Assembly (NCBI RefSeq): GCF_932526225.1
Contig: NC_064038.1
Location: 9,547,070-9,611,069, forward strand
Direction of reading: 5' to 3'
Source of the DNA: Nematostella vectensis
Taxonomy: Eukaryota > Cnidaria > Anthozoa > Actiniaria > Edwardsiidae
DNA length: 64,000 nucleotides
Positions 13,401 through 25,300 of the stretch are shown here, piece after piece. Position 1 is the first letter of the stretch. The number at the start of each line of letters is the position of its first letter. The notes beneath the pieces are model-generated. The model saw nothing but the letters and a program-made list of their open reading frames with translations. It did no database searches and had not been told where the DNA came from. Position numbers and translations under genes: made by a program.

Positions 13401-16400
13401 TGAAGTCTTTCATCGATATTTCCATTAGTACCATTACCATGCAGTGAACCGAACATAGTTTATAGTTATATATATATATATATTATATTCCAAGACGATG
13501 CTCGCTGATGCTTGCGTTGTTTACACGAGGCCCTATACATTGAATGACCAATCAAAACTCTCTGCCATGAGACATGTGAATATCCGCCTCATGTCTTCTA
13601 CAAGTTGCCTTTATATTGCCATTTTATTTCACAACATGGGAGCTACAATAATCGTGATGGCATAAAAAGGTCGTTAAAGACGTGCCGATTTGAATGCACT
13701 TTTGACAAAACCTTAATAAATGCACGGGGGGCGAGCTTCCAAAGGGTCATCATTGTGTCTTTGTGAAGAATAATATATATATTATTATATATATTATTAT
13801 GTATTGTCCAAAGTTTCTTTACACAGGGTTTGTAATACATTCGCAGATTTTTTAAGTGCTTGTGTGACGAATATGTGCCAAGTCGTCGGCTTATGGCGTG
13901 GCGCTGGTTGACAGTCCTTTCATGGCTCAAACCTTTCTGGTTTAAACGACTAGGAAAAACTGGAAATTGCCCCCATAAAGTCATTCGATAATAACTTTTT
14001 CTTTTTCCTCTCCTAGCTCTCCACCTTTTTTTAAAAAAAAAAAAAATGCCTATGTAAGAAAAGTTATTCACAATAGTATTCTATCATTTTTTTTTGTCTT
14101 GAAATTCTTAAATGTGTCTAGTGTATTAAAACCAACTTGATCCCCTTACTCAATATCGGCTTCAGAACTCTGGGAAACAAAATAATGGATAGAGAAATAG
14201 ATGTTTGTCAAATTATCGATTTTGTGCTGCAATTATGTGGGTGTATAAATTCGAAAGTGCTTCCTCTAGAACAAGCGATATTGGCTTTTTTCTGAAGTCG
14301 GGTAAACAGAGTAAATGATAGGGAATGAGAGAAAGAATTTTTTTTCAGGTATGCAAATTTGAGTTGCAATTGATGTGGGTATACATAATAGATCAAAAGC
14401 ACTTCTCTCTAGAACATTGCGTATTTGATAATGTCGTGTTCACATGTAAAAAAGTACAACTAAACAAGCGACTTTATAAGAAAGGAAATTAACTAAGATA
14501 TAAGTATGAATACAATAGTTCAACGAAAAAAACACTACTACATATACTTATCTTTAGAAAAAAAAGTACATATACTTATGGATTTATCCATCTTTAATTT
14601 TTGGGGGCTGGATTTACAGTTCTTTTTCCTATTTTTTGTCATACTTAAACCAAAATCCGCTTTGCCATCTATGATGATAAAACACAGTCCGTTTTAATCA
14701 TTTATTCCCTTTACAACTACAGCTAAAAATCAACTGAAGATGGGATTAGATAATTCCATAAATGTATTAGGAAAAAAAGTAATAATATCGATCCGTTGTC
14801 CCATTTTTGTGGGTCAAACTTACTTAACATGAGGGCAAATACTGTTATCTATCAGTCCATATCCCGCACGTTTTGGTCAGATGGGACATTAGTGATTACC
14901 CTAGCGAGTTTAACACCAAGCCGCGCTGTAAGATTAGGAAACTTTAATTAGAAGCAATTTGTTTTGTTCAATTTAAGGTTTTGTAAGCTTGACGGAATCA
15001 TAAGACAACAAAAGACAGTTTTATTATTAAGCTGCGTTTTTGACAATCTTTTTTCTCGCGTTGACAAGTAGTGCATCTGATATAATTTTTTTTAGAAAAT
15101 ACGAATCAACATAGTGGACGGTTTGTGCGAATTGTTTATCCTATGGTTAAGATATCTATACACGTTTTTTCCCTCTTTCTAGATCCTTTTTTTTTTTTTT
15201 TTTTGCTTCTTAGAATATACTGGTTATTTTCTTTCTTTTTTTTAACAAATGGATGACATATTAAGGATTGGTTTAGGCAGTTTAAGCAATGGAAAGTTAC
15301 CAGAAAATTTTTTTTAATGATAAATAAACCTGGATTCACCTCATTTAACGTTATTTCGAGAGGTTAAAAGTCCTGGATCAGACGGAGCAAATGTTAAGTA
15401 TCGGTTGCTAAGGCGACTAATTAAAAACAGTATTGTTTTTACATAGTGTCTGGACATTTTTGATGATTTTGTCAATATTGAGATCATCAGTAGGTGGCCT
15501 ATTTGTATCACCGTATTCTTTTTTGTAGTCTTCTCTGGATAATATAAAAAGATCTTTATTTATTAAAACCCTAGATTATTTATTTATTTTAGGTAATCTT
15601 AATTCATGTAAGGAACATAAAGATGGCATATTAGCCTCAGTACATGTTACCGAGCGTGTATAACGTTCTGCCTGAAATTTATATTCAGTCTAATTATATA
15701 ATATGCTATCTAGCCTCGATTTTGATAAAACGCTATAAATGCATTTGAAAATTGCTTTTTTTTAGTGCTTACCTACGATGGTTTGGAAATCAGTCCTCTT
15801 AATAATTTAAAAAATCAGAATGTGAGTTGCTATTCGCTGTCGATACAGTGTCAGAAACGACGGCATAGGTGCTTCCCAAAACTTCTAAACCGTCAAAGGT
15901 GTTTTTTTTTTTATGAAAATGAAGAAGATTTTAGTTTGAAATCATTGGGCAGGATATAGAACACCAAAAAAAAAGGAAAAACGAGGACAATAATATTTTC
16001 CTCAACATAACGTTAACAATTCTGAGGTTGATTTTTACGATAATCAGAGATGAGTTGATCTTTTTATGTAAAAATTGTTACTGTGCGACTTCACAAACCT
16101 AGGCCAAGCAAGCAAATATCTAAAGAAAAAATAAGTCGCATGTAAAATGGTGATGTGCCAAATTCTAGCTAACTTTGACGTATAATCATTTATTGCTCGA
16201 TTTAAATTAATAGTAGCACATTTTCGGTGAAACGGAAGATGTTAAAATTTGTACAGGTTCTATGTTATAATACTCGATCGTGATTGGTTAATTTGTAAGG
16301 ACATTTGTTTCGGTGGGCTTGGAGTATTATCACGAGACAACTTATTCTATAAAAACACAAAAATATCATTATTGAAATTATCCTCTATCAGTATGGGGAA

Positions 16401-17332
16401 TTATTTAATGTTGGTGTTTTTTTTTATGAAAATGAAGAAGATTTTAGTTTGAAATCATTAGAAAATCAAGTAAGGCCCAAACTAAGTCTGAAAATTTGAC
16501 GTTCTAATAGAGAAAGAGTGAAGCCAAAGAGACATTCAAAATAGTCTAGACTAGTCATGAAGTAAGAGATCACGTACCTGGCCGCTACCTTCCATTTTCC
16601 ATCGGTGACTCCAAAAGTGCTCCCACAGTTCAAAGCCAACCACCCCCACCACAGCATAAAGAGACCAAGCAACGCAGTCGTCGGAGAACCCATATCATTG
16701 CAAGATTTGTCCTCGCCCTCTTCAAAGCGACCAGATCTTGGTTTAAGCATAATGGTTGCAGTAAGTCCCGTTACACCTCCGACTAAATGGACTGTGCACG
16801 CCCCGGCCTCGTCGATGGCACCAAGATTCTTTAACCAGCCGTTCTCTGCCCATAGCCAATGAGCCGGTAGACAGAAAATGATGGTGTTCATAAAGGAGAA
16901 AAGACAGTAAGACTCCAGTTTGACCCTCTCAGCCATGGACCCTGAAACGATTGTTGTAGCGGTGGTGGAGAACGAAGCTTGGAAGAAAAATTTCGAGAAT
17001 GTGAGACCCATATTAGGACCGTCGGCGTCTACAAAAAAATCGCCGAACCCAATAAAAGGATTTGTCCCGTGAGATTTCCCGAAGCTAAACGCGTAACCGA
17101 ACATCCAGAACGCTAGCCCTCCAAATAAGACATCCGCTATGTTCTTCACGAGAATATTAATCTCGTGTTTACGGGATACCATACCCGATTCCAGCAATCC
17201 AAAACCTGACTGCATGGTGAAGATGATAAAAGAGCATGTTAGAATCCAAATAGCATCGTCCCATGGGTTGTGGACTGTTTCCGTGGATATATTGTTGGGT
17301 GAAACAGACGTGGTCGTGTCATTACTTCCCAT
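3093..17332 (-). CDS. Ammonium transporter, AMT family (four exons)
   Basis: Exons are 17332-16578, 6915-6856, 4261-4185 and 3781-3093; all introns are GT-AG, phases close, and the product is 526 aa. It moves ammonium/ammonia across the plasma membrane. Visible hallmarks: an N-terminal SGFGLLESG block, the signature DEAGACTVHLVGG with Asp174 and His182 (pore His), GILGSLVSI, and IDDPVGSVSIHMF with the second pore His at 341. About eleven membrane segments are followed by a soluble tail with VSYQEEVLGADIVEHS and a very acidic NDDDEDENDE stretch. Exons 2 and 3 (60 and 77 bp) were found by searching for the missing AMT segment, and their phases fit exactly. Start is the first in-frame ATG; TTG upstream is ignored. 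Intron 1 is 9.7 kb and intron 2 carries the 68-bp array. It is AMT-type rather than Rhesus-type by the DPVG and EHG-like motifs. Confidence 0.93.
4541..6695. repeat. 68-bp minisatellite, about 32 units in perfect register
   Basis: The landmark GACCGCTGGGTATG recurs every 68 bases from 4541 to 6649 with no indel. Unit variants (GCAAA or GCTTA junctions, GACTGC, AAATTATT) recur in the same order, for example units 7-12 against 15-21, so blocks of about five to eight units were duplicated together. The array lies in intron 2 of the ammonium transporter. Confidence 0.95.
6916..8147. other. AMT intron 1, downstream part, no gene seen
   Basis: AT-rich intronic sequence with several ACGTG motifs near 7350-7390 and a short ATC repeat at 7808-7826. 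No exon or element is supported here. Confidence 0.5.
8148..8300. mobile_element. Short inverted-repeat element (GGCGTAGCCAGG type)
   Basis: Begins TCAGCGGCGTAGCCAGG and ends with the inverted counterpart CCTGGCTATGCCCCTGA, with G-rich and C-rich inner edges. This matches the general form of non-autonomous hairpin elements common in invertebrates; no coding capacity. Confidence 0.65.
8733..9118. repeat. Perfect-looking 193-bp tandem duplication
   Basis: The block starting ACTTAAATCTATG at 8733 is repeated directly at 8926. By eye the two copies are identical along their length, which points to a very recent duplication or an assembly duplication. Confidence 0.9.
10337..10428. repeat. (TAA)n microsatellite, LINE tail
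   Basis: About 30 TAA triplets, read as ATT on the minus strand. It abuts the 3' end of a minus-strand LINE and is its simple-repeat tail. Confidence 0.9.
10430..10975 (-). mobile_element. CR1/L2-like LINE 3' fragment, reverse transcriptase C-terminus
   Basis: On the minus strand the first reading contains LLLHWLPIRERIDFKLLLL and SLNETAPDYI, the conserved region after the reverse transcriptase domain of many invertebrate LINEs. After a frameshift the second reading gives SAPAIWNSLPLELR and ends with TGA at 10618-10620. The 3' UTR has the typical AAAGCGCCTTGG and AAGGCGCTATATAAAT hairpin, then the ATT tail. It is 5'-truncated and frameshifted, so dead. Confidence 0.85.
10976..13052. other. 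AMT intron 1, middle part, no gene seen
   Basis: AT-rich intronic DNA. I could not support any exon, RNA gene or element here. Confidence 0.45.
13053..13214. repeat. 81-bp tandem duplication
   Basis: The block AATGGAATTTTTGCA...CTAG occurs twice in direct orientation, with CCTGTTA landmarks at 13081 and 13162. A small palindrome, CCTGTTA with TAACAGG, sits inside each copy. Confidence 0.85.
13400..15899. other. AMT intron 1, upstream part, no gene seen
   Basis: AT-rich sequence with (TA)n patches near 13465 and 13780 and several poly-A/T runs. No exon is supported. Confidence 0.45.
15900..16459. repeat. Segmental duplicate copy 1, flanked by 46-bp direct repeats
   Basis: Sequence 15947-16414 reappears at 19027-19504 with few differences. 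In this copy the block is bracketed by a direct repeat containing GAAAATGAAGAAGATTTTAG (15900-15946 and about 16415-16459), absent around the other copy. It ends about 120 bp before AMT exon 1 inside intron 1. Confidence 0.85.
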
Positions 17333-19026
17333 TGCACGTAACAAATTTCACGAAATCTTGGGAGGAAACTCCTTCCCTCTATTTCCCGGCGTTTTTTTCC
17401 ATTTTCCTTCGCGGCCGAGCTTCTCAAGTCATATACTGCAGCTGGTTTGACAAATAAACTCTGTATTTTCCAAACGTAAAGTTCATTTTCAAAACAGATC
17501 ACCACTGGTCACCACCGAGGCTGGTTTGTTTGGTAAATTGAGTCTGTATCCTTACCGTTAAACTGTCAACGGTTGAATAAAACGAGAACCATTAAGACGA
17601 AGTCGTAACTCGAGTTGATCCGTGCCCGGTGAAATCAAACAGCTTGTTACTAAGACACTGGAAACGAACACATTTCTCCGTGAAGCATAGCGCGGAACCC
17701 ATTTTAGTGGGTGTCAGAGAAAGCTCTTTTCTTGACCAATCAAAAACTTCGTCGTTTATGCAAATGTATTGCGCCCACCTGTTTTTCACCGGGGAAAACA
17801 TAACCATTTGCTTCTTTATATTACGCACAAACGAATGGTTAGAGCAGTTTGACAAATATTGATCGTTTATCTGTTCTAATTGAATTGTATTTTGAGACGA
17901 AACATTTTCTCAAATATTAATGTTGACTACATCAAAAATTCATATCTAGTCTATAGGAAGTTAAGGAGGTACTTAGCGCACGACTATCTCATCATAGTAG
18001 TCGACTCACTCAACGAAAAAACAGTCTTGTGATATTCTTTATTGGGAGGAAAATTGTACTGAAAGCCTGAATGGCAAACGCATTAATCATCGAGAAAGGC
18101 TAAGAGAAATGTGCCAAGCTATTTTTGATACGCATCGGAAAATTGAGTGCTTATTTTGCTACTGTGTTTTAAAGTGCGATGTGCTTTTGTCAAACGTGAA
18201 TGTCTAGAGATATTATGTAAAGATCAAAGTCCGTTTTCCTTCTAATAAAATACTTAGTTGCAAAAAACCAATAACAATGATTTTATAGCCTATATTAAGA
18301 ACATTACTTAGCTTGAATCTAACAAACATACCAGCGGGTTTTGACCTAAAAGACAAAGCACAAGTTAAGTAAGTGTAATGAACCATCGACTAAAAAAAAC
18401 GTGCTCAATACTTAAAGAAAACGCGAAAATGAGAAGAAAAAAGCAAACACGCAAAAAATCATTGTTAAGAGAGGACTGCTTTATTTTAGGTAGCTATAAA
18501 CATTTTTTTAGTGATCTGAATTTTTTCGTTTTCGTGTCTATATTGATAATGTTTTTAATTGTGGTTTTGCTCTTGTATAGCACTTTATAATATACCTGTA
18601 TGGGTATATCATAATTTACGTCGAATACTCAACGGTCGAAAACTTGATTTTTTACGTTCATTTCATTAATTCATTTAATTTGACGCCAACATTTGAATGT
18701 TTAGATAATTAAGCATAAAGAAACTCAGCAACCACTAATTTTTTCGTCTTCAACAATAAGCTAAATGAACTTGAACTCTGTCTTGGTGAACAAGGAACAA
18801 TCATTGATTTATATTTTAATTTTGGTATACACCAGTCTATTACTACGCTTCTAGAGATTTCGAAGAAATCTTTAGAAAACAAATAGACATAAAGAGCAAA
18901 ATGCTAAACAAAAACGCAATCGGAAATAGGAACCCATTCAATAGTCCTTTTTTATTGTTCTCTCCAAGCTTCTGATTGGGTATTCAATAAGTGAGTGGTA
19001 CATGTCTGCAAGCGTTGAGTCGCTTT

Positions 19027-19504
19027 GGGCAGGATGTAGAACACCGAAAAAAGGAAAAAAGGGGAAAATAATATTTTCCTCAACATAACGTTAAACAATC
19101 TTGAGGTTGATTTTAACGATTATCAGAGAGGAGTTGATCTTTTATCGTGTTAGTTATGTAAAGATTGTTACTGTGCGACTTCACAAACCTAGGCCAAGCA
19201 AGCAAATATCTAAAGAAAAAATAAGTCGCATGTAAAATAGTGATGTGCCAAATTCTAGCGAACTTTGACATATAATCATTTATTGCTCGATTTAAATTAA
19301 TAGTAGCACATTTTCGGTGAAACGGAAGATGTTAAAATTTGTACAGGTTCTATGTTAAAATACTCGATCGTGATTGGGTTATTTGTAAGGACATTTGTTT
19401 CGGTGGGCTTGGAGTATTATCTCGGGGCAACTTATTCTATAAAGACACAAAAATATCATTATTGAAATTATCCTCTGTCAATATGGGGAATTATTCAATG
19501 TTGG
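19027..19504. repeat. Segmental duplicate copy 2
   Basis: Direct duplicate of 15947-16414, beginning GGGCAGGATGTAGAACACC. It lies upstream of the AMT start codon, whereas copy 1 is inside the gene. Confidence 0.85.
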
Positions 19505-19574
19505 GAGAATTTGTTAATGTTGGGAGAATTTCGAAGTTATCATCCCAGAAATGGGACTGACAAGCACTGTCGTG

Positions 19575-19882
19575 GATATACACCTATTTCAATAAAGGTT
19601 GTCAGTGCGAACAGCGAATGGCAATTGCTAAATGGCAGTTGACGACCGAAAGGTGTCTATGGGTAGTTATTATTTGTAAAAATAAAGAAGATAAATTAAC
19701 TCAAGCGATGTGAGAACCATATATTAATTACATTAAATGGACAGTCGTATGTTTAATTTATATGTTTCTTAATCTGGAACAAATATTTTGGGATCCATGG
19801 GTCCTTTCGGTCGTAGAACTGCCATTTGACAATCGCCATTTTCCGTTTGCAATGACAACGTTTTTTGAAATAGGTGTATATG
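19575..19882. mobile_element. Inverted-repeat element with ~90-bp arms
   Basis: ATATACACCTATTTCAA at 19577 is matched inverted by TTGAAATAGGTGTATAT near 19865-19881, and AAATGGCAGTTGACGACCG matches its inverse near 19800-19830. It has no coding capacity. A related ATTTCAATAAAGGTTG fragment lies near 21568. Confidence 0.75.
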
Positions 19883-22125
19883 TAAATACTTTCAAAACAT
19901 AAAAAAAAAATCTAAAATAGGAAATCTGAATGATATCGACAGAAACGATGAAACTGATCAAAGTCGAACCTTGAGACTTTTTAAGATAAGTAATTTAGTT
20001 TGCTCATAGTTCCTTGTAATGGGGGCTCTAATGGTCAGGAGATTACATAAACAACTCTCTTCTAAGTTTTCAGAGTGGTGCATTTACCAACGACGGCCAT
20101 AATAATATTTAGCGCGGAGACGCCATTCAATGTGTGAGAGCAGTAATGTAACGGTCCTATTCCTTTCTCCTTGTCCCTTATCGCTTACATTACACAGGTC
20201 TTCGTCTCCTTAGCTAAAAGGGACCTTAGGATAGTACTAAAAAGGCAACGTGGTCGACGACGGACGGCAGACAACGATAAGATTGTGAATTCAATAGACA
20301 CATACGTGACAATGTTTTTTTTTTCTGATATATACTACGTTTTTTATTGTAGGATAATGTCCTTAATTATTTTCATCTGTTACTGACTCTGATGTTTTGC
20401 TCATTCCATTGCAACTTGTTGGGAATTGAATTCAGGACCAAAGATCAAGAAGGAAAAGTTCAAATGGAAAAGTTCTAGAATACGCTGACAAAATTGCTAT
20501 CCAGCAACAATAGTCGCTAGAAGCACGCAATGTAGGCCCTGTGACGTCACTTAACGTCATAGCCCCGCATACGTGAGATCCAGCACAAAATGATGCTTAT
20601 TTTAGCCAGGGTCCCTGGGGCGTTATACAAGTGGTGAAGTGGTAGTTTTCACGCTTCTGTGAAAACAGTTTCGTTTCGCTGACGCATCGAGCCATAGCCC
20701 TTTAACGAATTCCCTGGAGTTCAGCGGCTGTAAGTCCCCCTCCCTCCTTTTAGTGTAAAAAGTAGAAAGAGACCCAAGGGCTAGTCCTCGAAACGTCAAC
20801 TAAACTACTCAGGCTTTCACAGAGGCGTACAACCACGCCTACGCAGACCTTTTTCTTGCCAGCCTGTTTGTAGTCCGTCTACTCCTACCAACACAGCTGA
20901 GTGTTGAATTGTTAAAGTAAACTTTCGAAATAAGCTGACTAAAGTTGCTGTTTTCACTAAGAGTACAGCTTTATCAAAGTTAAGCTATAGATGTACAAAT
21001 AATTATAGGATCGTTTGGTAGAAGAGTATCAAACAGAAAATTGTAGCCTTATTTTTTTGTTCTTGTTTTCAAAGTTGACATCTTTGAAATAAAATTATAA
21101 ACAACATATCTGATTTAACCGCCCGATATTAGAACTAATTTTGCGTATCTGTACTTTTAATCAGGAAATTTTTTATCCCCACGAGCTAGATGCAGGGTCT
21201 TTCAAAGCGTTTTTTACATCTCAGCAAAATTTGCTTGCTGCATTCTTACCAATGTGGATTTGGGATTATAATTGTAGCCGGAGAAATATCTATATCGGTA
21301 TTTAATGTCACCCTCAATAACGGCCTATCTATCTCTCCAAGTTGCGCTTCGCTCGCTATAACAATTCTGTGGCAATACTTTAACCCGTGCTAAAATTGGG
21401 AAAGAATTTCAATTGGGGCTTACGCCCTGTTTTCTTCTCCCGTCACATTGTTTCTTATTTTCTTTATTTTGTTAATTTCCTATCGTAAACCGTAGTATTT
21501 TTGTGTGACAAAGCCAATAAACTAAACTAAACTGAAAATGAAGAAACGACAGATGATGACACGTATTTCAATAAAGGTTGCATCCGCGAATCAATGTATC
21601 GTATCGTATCGTAAGCCGCAGTGGTTCATGGGTAACGTTTAAAGGGCTGAATCCTGGTCTTTGAACGCCGTGTAAACGTTTAGAGGTACATAAACAAGAT
21701 TGCTAAAGCTTTCCAAACCTGTGTTTATTTTTATTTTCACTTATTTTTTATCATAAGTAAAGTTAATTTGATACCCATGAAGCACTGCAGGCTATGACAC
21801 ATAGATTCTCCAAGTGCAGCCTTATATAAAATAGGTGTAAATTTTCTACACAAAGAAAAAAAATACAAATACAAGAAAAAAAGAAAAGAAAATAAAAGAA
21901 TGGCATCGATACACGAGGTTCGGTATGCCGTGAAAGCACTAGGTGCCCATGGAGAGGTAGGTCCCTGGTAAGTGTTAAACAATTGTAGCGTGTTTTACAC
22001 TTGCGCAAGCGTTAACAGGTTAAGTTTCTCTGTATTTGTTGTTGTCGGTTTTGGTGGTTTGTGTTTACAAGAGCCTTGTCTCCATATACTCGCCCAGTTC
22101 CCTCTCTTGACACGTCGGGCCTGGG

Positions 22126-22260
22126 TCAATGAAGCGCGCGCCATACTGTGCGCGATTGTACTGACATAGTAGGAATGCGCGCGCAAGTCTCGTTGCAAGA
22201 GTGTCGTTCGCGCGCTGATAAAAACCCCACAAAAGTCGCGCGCGCTCGAATGACGTGAGG
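22126..22260 (+). promoter_or_regulatory. CpG-rich promoter region of the MARCH gene
   Basis: A short GC- and CpG-rich island in AT-rich surroundings, with several GCGCGC clusters and an AATGACGTGAGG CRE-like site about 70 bp before the putative start codon at 22324. Promoter role is inferred from composition and position. Confidence 0.5.
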
Positions 22261-22323
22261 CCGTTAAAAACGGTTTTGTGTTACAGTTTAAAAAAAGTAA
22301 GCATATAAGCAATCAAAAGAAAG

Positions 22324-25300
22324 ATGGAGAGGGATAATCACGGTGGCAATGTAGGTGATAGTCAATCACGAAGTAATGCAATTCCTATGAGATCAAGAGC
22401 AAGCACTAGAGAAGTGAAGAAATTTGAACGAGTCGCCGACTCGTCCCAAACTGGATGCTATGCGCTTGATGATAACGTGAGTAACGTATTTCTGGTCATT
22501 TCTCAATGTGATTTAGTAGACTTTTCCATAATCCCTGATGCCTGAAATGACAGTGCCAGTATTGTAATGTTATTTCATGTTACACACGTCGCAGCATCGT
22601 GTGTAAAAACATCACACAACATGGATAAACAATGCTGCCTGTTTTTTTCAACGATGTTGATGTTCGTTTGTACATGTTGTATTGATTGTACGTAGTGCTA
22701 GTAAACGCAAGCGCAAAAAAGTATCGAAGGAAATTGATTGCACGGGGAAACGAATTTCCACGACATTTGGTCCGATCGAGCCGGATAAAAGAATGGCGAC
22801 TGTTGCATCGAAGAAGAAAACCAGAGCGGGACATAGAGCCTTTGTGACGAGGTTTATGGCTGAGGGGTGCGAGGAAAAGAGTGCGGTCGTAGTACTGAGA
22901 CCGGCTACAGATCCTCAAGACCCTCGACGATGAAGCGCTTGAAATGATGTCCCGAGATGACGCCTTCATCGAAGAAGATGTAGAAGAAGAGACGGTGAAC
23001 GCAGGAAAGATAGAAACGACCATAAGAGAAAGGATATTGGCGCTCGAGGCAGCCGAAGAGACGAGCCACCGAAACAGCGTAGCAAGTGAGATTGAGAGTG
23101 AAGCCGCCGCGAGCAGTGCGCAAGACCAAGAGGCGAGAGCCCGATTGCCTAAATTGAGGCTAAAGAACTTTGCTGGGAGTGTCGGCGAGTGGCAGGAGTT
23201 TTGGGATGGATTCAAGAGCAGTATCCATTCCAATCCTCGCCTGGCCACCGTCGATAAGTTCAATTATCTGAGAAGTCTGCTCGTGGGACCGGCGCGGAGA
23301 GCGGTGGCAGGATTCGCCCTGACGGCGGCGAATTACCAGTCGGCTATCGCTCTCCTGAAGAGGCGTTACGGCCAAACAGAAAAGATTAAGAAAGCACACA
23401 TAAATGAGATGATAAAGATGCGAGGAGGAGCGAGAAAGACGCGGCTGGTCTTCGCCGATTTTACGACGCGGTGGAGACCAAGCACCGAGGGCTGCAGGCG
23501 ATGGGAGTGGAGGCGGCCCAGTATGAAAGCATACTAGTGCCGGCCTTGTTAGAAAAAATCCCAGAGGCAGTGCGGCTCTGTACGGAAGCCCATGAGGGCC
23601 ACTCAAGGTTTTCGTTAACAACATCTCACCTTTCGGTCACGACTTTTAACTATTTGCATCACGACAACTCACTTTGAGTGTCACGACAAAGCACTATTTG
23701 ATTATCGCTTAAAACATTGCAGGTTTAGTTCACAATATCGCACTTTGTGTCTCAAAACATCGCACTTTGTGTCTTAGAAACCTCATCATTTTGGCTTTGC
23801 TTAAAACATTTCAGTATATCGTTCACGACATTCAACTTTGTGCTTCTAACATAGCACTATTTGTCTATTGCATAAAATATTTGAATTTGTGCTATATAAC
23901 ATGGGACTTTGTGTCTTAAAAAATCTCGCGATTTGCCGAATGCGCAAATTATTCCAGGGTTTGTCTATTGCATAAAATATTCAACTTTGTGCTTCATAAC
24001 ATGGTACTTCGTGTCTTAAAAAAATATCGCGGTTTGCCGAATGCGCAAATCATTTCAGGTTTTGTCTATTGCAAAAAATATTTAACTTGTGCTTTAGAAA
24101 TTCATTTCACAAATTTGAAGAGAATTATCAAATAACTGGATTCTATACGAATGACCTGTGAGCTCCCTACAAAGACCAAAAACTAAACAGACTTGTGCAA
24201 AAAGTCCAATGTCGTAACGCAAAAAGTGCAATCTCGTGAAGCACAGAGTGCGTTTGCAAAAAGTGAGTTTTTTTTCTACATAGACCAGCATGCTTTGCGA
24301 ATAGACTAGAAACGTAATTGCGAAATCCTGAGCTTAAATTGAGATATATAAGTAAATATAAATATTAAATCAAGATTATAAGCCATAAAGCTCAGTGAAA
24401 TAAATAGCATTGTTGATAAGACAAAGTAAAAAATTCAGCATTGCGACCCATTGTGAGTCGTTGCCTAAGATATTATGGCATGCTGTAAATGATTGTCAAA
24501 AAAGTTAGATATTATTAGCATTAATGCGATGAGCCGCCTAAGTTATAAACAAAGTCAAATGCCGTGATTTATCGTTTGGAGGAGAGGCTTCCGAAGTAGA
24601 GTTATCATTGGGGCCGTAGTCCCGCAAGGCGAGCTAGAGGTACTTGCATCTGTAGAACACTGAATAAAGCTCGAGCGAGCACTCAACCAGTTCAGCCTTT
24701 GATCCCGTATCGCTAAGGCTTCTTTTTCTCGGCCTATCCTGACGTTTAGTTTTTAGTCCTTGTAGGGAGCTCACAGGTCATTCGTATAGAATCCAGTTAT
24801 TTGATAATTCTCTTCAAATTTGTGAAATGAGGTTCTAAAGCACAAGTTAAATATTTTTTGCAATAGACAAAACCTGAAATGATTTGCGCATTCGGCAAAT
24901 CGCGAGATTTTTTAAAACACAAAGTACCATGTTATGAAGCACAAAGTTAAATATTTAATGCACAGACAAAAACTGGAATGATTTGCGCATTCGGAAAATC
25001 GCGAGATTTTTAAGACACAAAGTTGAATATTTTATGCAATAGACAAAACCTGAAATAATTTGCGCATTCGGCAAATCGCGAGATTTTTTAAGACACAAAG
25101 TCCATGTTATAAAGCACAAAGTCAAATATTTTATGCAATAGACAAATAGTGCTATGTTATAAGCACAAAGTTGAATGTCGTGAACGATAATACTGAAATG
25201 TTTTAAGCAAAGGCAAAATGATGAGTTTTATAAGACAAAGTGCGATGTTTTGAGACACAAAGTGCGATATTGTGAACTAAACCTGCAATGTTTTAACCCA

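Larger units (their letters stand above)
17345..22125. other. Intergenic region between the AMT and MARCH starts
   Basis: The AMT and MARCH genes are divergent, and this region must hold the AMT promoter near 17350-17600. Apart from the duplicated block and one inverted-repeat element I see AT-rich DNA without exons. Confidence 0.5.

Noticed and set aside
22580..23263. Minus-strand 227-aa frame
   Set aside because: It is antisense to the BEL/Pao gag remnant, whose sense strand carries clear conserved motifs.
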